Shown here piece by piece: positions 58,801 to 64,000 of a stretch of 64,000 nucleotides of DNA. The position numbers and the translations under genes were made by a program. Position 1 is the first letter of the stretch; every line of letters begins with the position of its first letter. Below the pieces are notes generated by a model. It saw nothing but the letters and a program-made list of their open reading frames with translations. It was not told the origin of the DNA and made no database searches. The DNA is from Litsea cubeba (taxonomy: Eukaryota > Streptophyta > Magnoliopsida > Laurales > Lauraceae): assembly GCA_012931725.1 (NCBI GenBank), contig CM022944.1:38433188-38497187 (forward strand). Direction: 5' to 3'.

Positions 58801-60470
58801 AAGCTTCCGTGGAGTCTACTGGCAAGAGCAGACCATCCAGTGATGAGTCAAGTGGGAAACCTGACTCTGACAGCGTGGCAGGTTCCTCTAAGAAGCGAGC
58901 CCGCAGAGGTAAGAGGAGGAGGAGTCATTATCGCAGCAAGGGGCAGCATGAGGACTCTCCTGACTTAGAAGTTCCTCTTACTATCAATGAGAATGTGCCA
59001 GTGGATGCTGACGAGCCTCCAGAGAAGAGAAGCCGAGAAGAAGAGACCGTCGGTGAAGGTATGATTCTTCCTTTTTCTCTTTCCATTTCTTTTCATGGGA
59101 TTTTTTCCATGTTATGATTTGCTTCTTGTTTTCTGCTTTTCTTTTTTTTTTTTAGCAGAGGAAGACTTGGTGATGCCTGAGGTCCCAACCGATGAGGTGG
59201 TGATGGATCCTGTCGAGGCACCTGAAGAAGAACCGAGGGACTCTGGAGTAAATCCAGAATCTCCAATTGGTACGACTTCTTTTGCTTTTTTTTTTTTTTT
59301 TTTTTTTTTGAGTTTGTGACTTGGCTTGCTAACACATTATTTTTTTTGTCAGCTGACTTGCCACAGGGTTCTGATGACTTTGAACCATCGATGGACGCAA
59401 ATGTTGATGACGCTTTCAATGAGTTCATGGAGGAAGAAAGTGTTCCGCCAGTCGTCGAAGAAGGTATTTTGTAGTTATAACTCTGATAATGATTTTCAAA
59501 CAGGGTCATATTCATACCTTTTTGTGTTTCCTTTGCAGGTTTTGAAGTGGCAGAGGAGGATCCGTCGCTTCCAGAGCAAGAGATGCCAGAGGTTGATCCA
59601 GAGGTAGAGATTCCTGGGACCAGCTCTAACAATATTGAGGAGATTCCTCGCGCTGAGATCCCTTCCCGAGCAGGAGTAGATTCAGCTGGAAAGAGTTCTT
59701 TTGTTACTCTTTCAACATATGATGATATGAGTAGCCGACCAACGGAGTTGGGCGAATCCTCAGCTGGGCCATCTCTTCTTTTTGCGAAGAAGGTGGTGAT
59801 GCGAGTTCTGAGCTCTTGGATTGAGACTCTCTCTGGGCACTTGGAAGCCGGATTTGGCATGATCCAGCATGTGCAGGAGATTCTCAGTGATGCTGAAGAG
59901 GCTGGTCTGGATGTCACAGGTGCCAGGGCGATCGTTGATAGGATCATTGCACTGGGTGACAAGTGGTTTGAGACCGTGAGTTTGGCTGATGACCAGTTCT
60001 TCAAGGAGATGTTCCTGGACCCTGCTGATAAGGCTAAGTCTGACCTGGATGAGGCTACAGAAAGCAAGAAGCAGGCAGTCCGAAAGAGGAACTTAGAAGA
60101 GATAGCCATCATCAGGCTGACACATGACCTCAACATCCTTGACAGGGAGGTTGATGAGGCCAGGAAACGTCTTGAGCATTTGCAGGCACAAGTTGCTGCC
60201 AAGTGGACTGCCATAATAGAGGCTCGCGACAGGGAGAGTGCCCTGATTCATCAGGTTGCAAATGCCGAACGGGTTCTCAAAAGGAAGTCTGATGAGGAGG
60301 AACAATGGCAAACTGCTCGAGGTAAGCTTCCTGGTGTGAGAGAAGGGGTACAGCCCACTCCAGCATCTCATGGCAGGTTCCTGAAGAAGCGTGCCTTGGA
60401 ATCCTTGACGGCTGAGGCTAAAAGTTTGCTTGGGGAGCTGAACTCTTGGCTGGAGACCATTTTTGATTGA
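55844..60470 (+). CDS. Intron-containing antisense gene of retroelement B with a plant mobile domain, one frameshift
   Basis: Exons 55844-55853, 56550-59058, 59156-59269, 59353-59463 and 59539-60470 have GT-AG borders and agree in phase, apart from a +1 shift at about 56920 inside exon 2 (after KKTVATPVD). The product would be about 1,220 residues. It starts MASSGSSRANKGKEP. Exon 2 includes a PMD-like segment (FLPQTNTFVVTNGEIGFSL, ITGLPILGKLY) and DISYPVLL-type downstream sequence, then a basic stretch (KKRARRGKRRR). Exons 3-5 encode an acidic region and a C-terminal helical, probably coiled-coil part (RLTHDLNILDREVDEARKRL). Exon 3 has a tandem acceptor (tagcag). It is convergent with the integrase on -. 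Relatives are the extra antisense ORFs of Tat retrotransposons; the function is unknown. A host gene overrun by repeats is the alternative. Confidence 0.68.
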
Positions 60471-60829
60471 GCTCCTGTATATTTTTTTTTTTACAGAAAC
60501 CATCCTTCTCTCTTTTCTTTTTTTTTTTGGTACCACTTGTATTTTTTTGGTACTTATTTTTTGTAGTGCTTGTGAACACTTTCTTTTTTTTGGTACCACA
60601 TGTATTTTTTTGGTACTCTTTTCTCTCTTTTTTTTTGTTATCCCTACGCTCACTTGAATCTTTTTGTGATAAAAGTAATTGCTAAATGGGATGCTCTTTT
60701 TTTTTATTATTATCCCTACGCTCACTTGAATCTTTTTGTGATAAAAGTAATTGCTAAATGGGATTTGATCAAAAGGTTGTCATTTTGTGAAAATCTTTTG
60801 TCAAGTGATTGTTTTGGCATGAAAGCCAG

Positions 60830-61200
60830 GTTTTTGTTTGTGGCATGGAAGCCAATTTTGGCATGAGAGCCAGCTTTTCTTGTGGCATTGATAGCCGAGT
60901 TTTTTTTTTTGTGGCATCTATAGCCAATTTTGGTGGCATTGATAGCCGGTTTGTTTTGTGGCATCTATAGCCGGTTTTTGGTGGCATTGATAGCCTGTTT
61001 TGTTTTGGTGGCATTGATAGCCGTTTTTTTTTTTTTTTTGAAATCCAAGTTTTTTTTTTTTGTTTGTTTATGGCATTGATAGCCGGTTTTGTTTTGGTGG
61101 CATTGATAGCCGGTTTGTGGCATTTATAGCCTGTTTTGATGGCATTTATAGCCGGTTTGTGGCATTTATAGCCTGTTTGTGGCATTTATAGCCGGTTTGG
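60830..61200 (+). repeat. Array of ggcattgatagccggtttt units
   Basis: Around fourteen copies of a 20-28-bp unit, ggcatttatagccggtttgt with t/c and g/a variants, separated by variable T tracts. Related units (ggcgtttatagccgatttt) occur at 52660-52745, linking this spacer to the candidate LTR region. Confidence 0.9.
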
Positions 61201-61209
61201 TTTTCAAAA

Positions 61210-61680
61210 AAAATGCAAGTATCGACTAAAAGTCGCCTCCCTGCTGAATGTTCTTGCAAGTATCGATGGAATGTCGCATCCTTGCTCATTCGGTTGCGAG
61301 TATCGATGGAATGTCGCATCCTCGCGGATTTGGGTGCAAGTATCGATGGAATGTCGCATCCTTGCTTTTCAAATTTTTTGGTTTTGCGGGTACTGACTTG
61401 ATGTCGTTTCCCCACGATTTTTGAAATTTGTGGTTTTCTCGAACCTTAGGGTTATGGATATCAACTGAAATGTTGCGTCTCCACAGTTTTTTAGGTTTTT
61501 TTTCGAACCTTTGAAATTTGGGTTGTGGATATCAACTGAAATGTTGCGTTTCCACGGTTTTGGATTTTGCAAGTATCGACGAAATGTCGCTTCCCTGCGA
61601 TTTTGGAAGTGTCGAACGTGGTTCGCTTGCTTCCGATTTGTGCGAGTATCGACTAAGCGTCGCTTCCTCGCGGTTTTTTT
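61210..61680 (+). repeat. Degenerate array of gcaagtatcgatggaatgtcgcatcc units
   Basis: About nine units of 45-60 bp share a gyaagtatcga core, a (t)gtcgc motif and a cttgc/ctcgc end. Several units are diverged (ggatatcaactgaaatgttgc). Confidence 0.85.
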
Positions 61681-62042
61681 TTATTTAAAAAAACCATTTT
61701 TTTTTGTTTAAAGACACGAGGGTCATAAGTTTTGACCTAAAACCATTTTGGCGGTAAAAGGCAGGGTGGACTAGGGTGGAAATCCCTGAATCCGGATTTT
61801 GTTTCAAACCATGAATTTTGGGTTCAAAGGTTGAAAATTTTGGACAAGTTAGGGAAAGGTTCCTAAACTTGGATATATATTTTTTTTTGAACAATGAAAC
61901 GATGAAAGTAAGCATTGTTTTAGATTTCTAGAAATTTCAATATTTGACATGAAAATTCTAAAAAAGGGTGGGTTTAGCGAGCGTGTACCTGGAAACCGGT
62001 TTTGGCCGTACAGGCATTGCTCTTACCCAGTTGGGTAAGTCT

Positions 62043-64000
62043 TCAAGGGTAGTACCGCTTCAAGAACTTGCCGTTGATGGGCAGCATACATCTGTCACCT
62101 TCCATGTTTAGGAGTGCGTATGCGCCATTGGAGAAAACTTTGTCGATGACGTAGGGTCCCTCCCATTTTGGCTCAAATTTGCCTTTGGACTTGTGAGCGA
62201 AGACCATTGGTCTTTTTACCCGCAAGAACCAAGTCATTCTTTTTGTAGGCGCGTTGCCTGACCTTTTTATCGAAAGATCCTGCCATACGTGCTTGGTAAA
62301 GTTCAATGCTTTGTTGAGCTTCGAGCCGTCTCTCATCGAGATTGTCCAGCTCATGGAGCCGCAATTTGACATTGCTTTCTTGAGTCATGTCATTTTGCAA
62401 GGATACCCTCAAGGAAGGAATTTGTACTTCCAAGGGCACGACAGCTTCGCATCCATAGACCAAGGAGAATGGTGTACTATGGGTTGGTCCTCGAACGGTG
62501 GTTCGATAGGCCCACAAAGCTTCAGACATTTTGTCGCTCCAGTCTCTTTTGTGATTAGAGACCATTTTTTTGAGGATTTTGCAGAGTGTCTTGTTGAAAG
62601 CTTCTGCTAACCCGTTTGCTACCGGATTGTATGGAGTCGAAGGACAGCTTTGGATTTTGTATTTGTCGCAGAACCTGTAGAATCGATGATCCCGGAACTG
62701 TGGTCCGTTATCATGGACGAATCTTTTGGGTATGCCGAAACGACAAATGATGTTGGTGCGCAGGAACTGAAGGACTGATGAGGTCTTCATTTCGTTTAAA
62801 CGCAAATGCTTCTGACCACTTGGAGAAGTAATCCGTAGCGGCGAAGATGAAGCGATGACCTTTGCTTGAAGGGGGAGAAATAGGACCTATAATGTCCATA
62901 CCCCAGGCTTCGAAAGGCCATGAGATCGCTGTAGGATGCAGCCATTCTGGAGGCATGTGAATGTAATCTCCATGAACTTGGCATTGTTGGCAGTGCTTAG
63001 CAAATTGCATTGCATCAGCTACCATGGTAGGCCAGTAATATCCTAACCTTTTTATCTGATCATAGAGCTTAGGTCCAGCCTGATGAGCTCCGCAAGGACC
63101 AGCATGAACTTCTTTAAGTGTTTCTTCAGCCTCTTGTTGTGACAAGCAGCGTAGAAGTACTCCGTTGAAGGATTTCCTGTAAAGGATTTTTGAAGGAATA
63201 TCCAAATGGAAGCTTGGGGTTCGCCTTTGGATGCTTACCCGTTCTTTTGGATCTTCAGGTAGGATTCCGAACATAATGTAATCAATGAACGGATCCCTCC
63301 AATCGCCAATTGAAGTTTGAAGGATTGAAATCCGACTTCCAACCACTTGGTGGCATTCAGCAACTGCTTGGTGTGTGTTAAGAGGAGGAAGGATTCTTCT
63401 TTCGCACACTGTGATTTGCATGTTTTCCCCTTGCTGGATTGCCATGGATGCGGCAAATCCGGCTAGGGCATCTGCACGTATGTTTTTCACCTCTACGAAT
63501 GTGGGTGATGTGACAGATGTCAAACTTTGCAGAAGTGATTGTGCCTTGTTTTTAGTAAGGCAGCAAATCTTTCTTCCTGACTTCAATTTCTGATTCATCT
63601 GGTTGACGATCAGTTGAGAGTCTCCAAAGACTTCCAGCATGGTGATACCGGATTCGATGGCGAGTTCCAATCCTAAGATCAGAGCTTGATATTCAGCTGC
63701 ATTGTTTGTGCATGGTTCCAGTAGCGAGAAAGCGTGTGGAATCATGTATTTGTCGGGGCTAACAAAGAGGATGCCAACTCCCGAGATCAGCTGTCTTTTT
63801 TCATTTGTCCTGGTTGCACACCGTCAAAGTACATGTCCCAGGAGGCACTTTGTGAGAAAGTCTCCACATTGTAGACTGGTTCGTCTGGGAGATCATCTCT
63901 GAGTGGAGAACCTTTAGGCAATGGATGCTCTGCGAGGAAGTCCGCTAGAGCTTGCCCTTTGATTGCTTTTTGTGGTACATACCTAATATCAAATTGTGAC
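62043..64000 (-). pseudogene. RNase H-integrase part of Tat-type Ty3/gypsy pol, retroelement B (runs off the window)
   Basis: From the right edge on -: the RT/RNase H connection (IKGQALADFLAEHPLPKG), RNase H (WDMYFDG, NNAAEYQALILG, FGDSQLIVNQ, RADALAGF), the HHCC finger (VHAGPCGAHQAG...CQQCQ), the integrase core (GMDIIGPI, FVHDNGPQF, VANGLAEAFN) and the C-terminal domain (FEPKWEGPYVIDKVF). Frame breaks occur near 63815 (two extra bases after YFDG), 62797 (an extra T in cgtttaaacg) and 62220 (an extra G). The coding order shows the element is read right to left, so its reverse transcriptase and 5' LTR lie beyond 64000. This copy is inactive. Confidence 0.9.

Larger units (their letters stand above)
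60475..62040. other. Repeat-rich spacer between the antisense gene and integrase of element B
   Basis: Poly-T and a 66-bp duplication (ccctacgctcacttgaatct at 60643 and 60714) lie at 60480-60780. Further arrays at 60830-61680 are listed separately. The open frames here are repeat artefacts; no conserved coding region is recognised. Confidence 0.6.

Overview
This is a nuclear segment of a flowering plant. The evidence is the transposon families present (Mutator-like, hAT, CACTA and Tat-type Ty3/gypsy elements), plant-type intron borders, and fragments of plant housekeeping genes: acyl-CoA oxidase 1, the mitochondrial ATP synthase 24-kDa subunit, chloroplast HSP90, valyl-tRNA synthetase and a CCHC zinc-knuckle protein. 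I cannot name the species. No intact host gene is visible. Almost everything interpretable is a transposable element or a gene piece beside or inside one.

Layout. 1-3078: AT-rich DNA with short tandem duplications and one copy of a diverged duplicated block. 3088-13383: a complete Mutator-like element (MULE) with a perfect 9-bp target-site duplication (TSD). It carries two convergent genes: a MuDR/MURA transposase on + and a nine-exon plant-mobile-domain plus C48 (Ulp1-like) protease gene on -. Between their 3' ends lies an array of 14 near-identical palindromes (core GACGACGTCGTC) that also occur singly near both element ends. Each gene has one in-frame stop. 13393-27400: the second copy of the duplicated block, interrupted by a fold-back element with long inverted ends, two short hAT elements with 8-bp TSDs and a MITE. 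Further right are a 1.4-kb TG..CA element whose terminal repeats are themselves palindromes, two more MITE copies and a third hAT. 28096-29559: the first coding exon of an acyl-CoA oxidase 1-like gene, followed 0.6 kb later by the first two exons of an ATP synthase 24-kDa subunit gene. Neither continues.

31397-45962: a complete 14.6-kb CACTA element (TIRs starting CACTACAAGAAA, TSD TAC) with an apparently intact four-exon TNP2-type transposase, a shorter second ORF, two G-rich minisatellite blocks of the same unit, and decayed + strand fragments of at least three unrelated host genes.

47650-64000: two Tat-like Ty3/gypsy retrotransposons on the - strand. Each has RNase H and integrase on - and, downstream of integrase, a large antisense ORF on +. 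The antisense gene of the right-hand element has its own TATA box, four phase-consistent introns and a plant mobile domain, so a spliced gene appears to ride on the opposite strand of a retroelement. Element A has lost its reverse transcriptase; element B runs off the right edge of the window.

Exon models were built by hand from splice signals and reading-frame phase. Family names come from motif recognition, not database searches.
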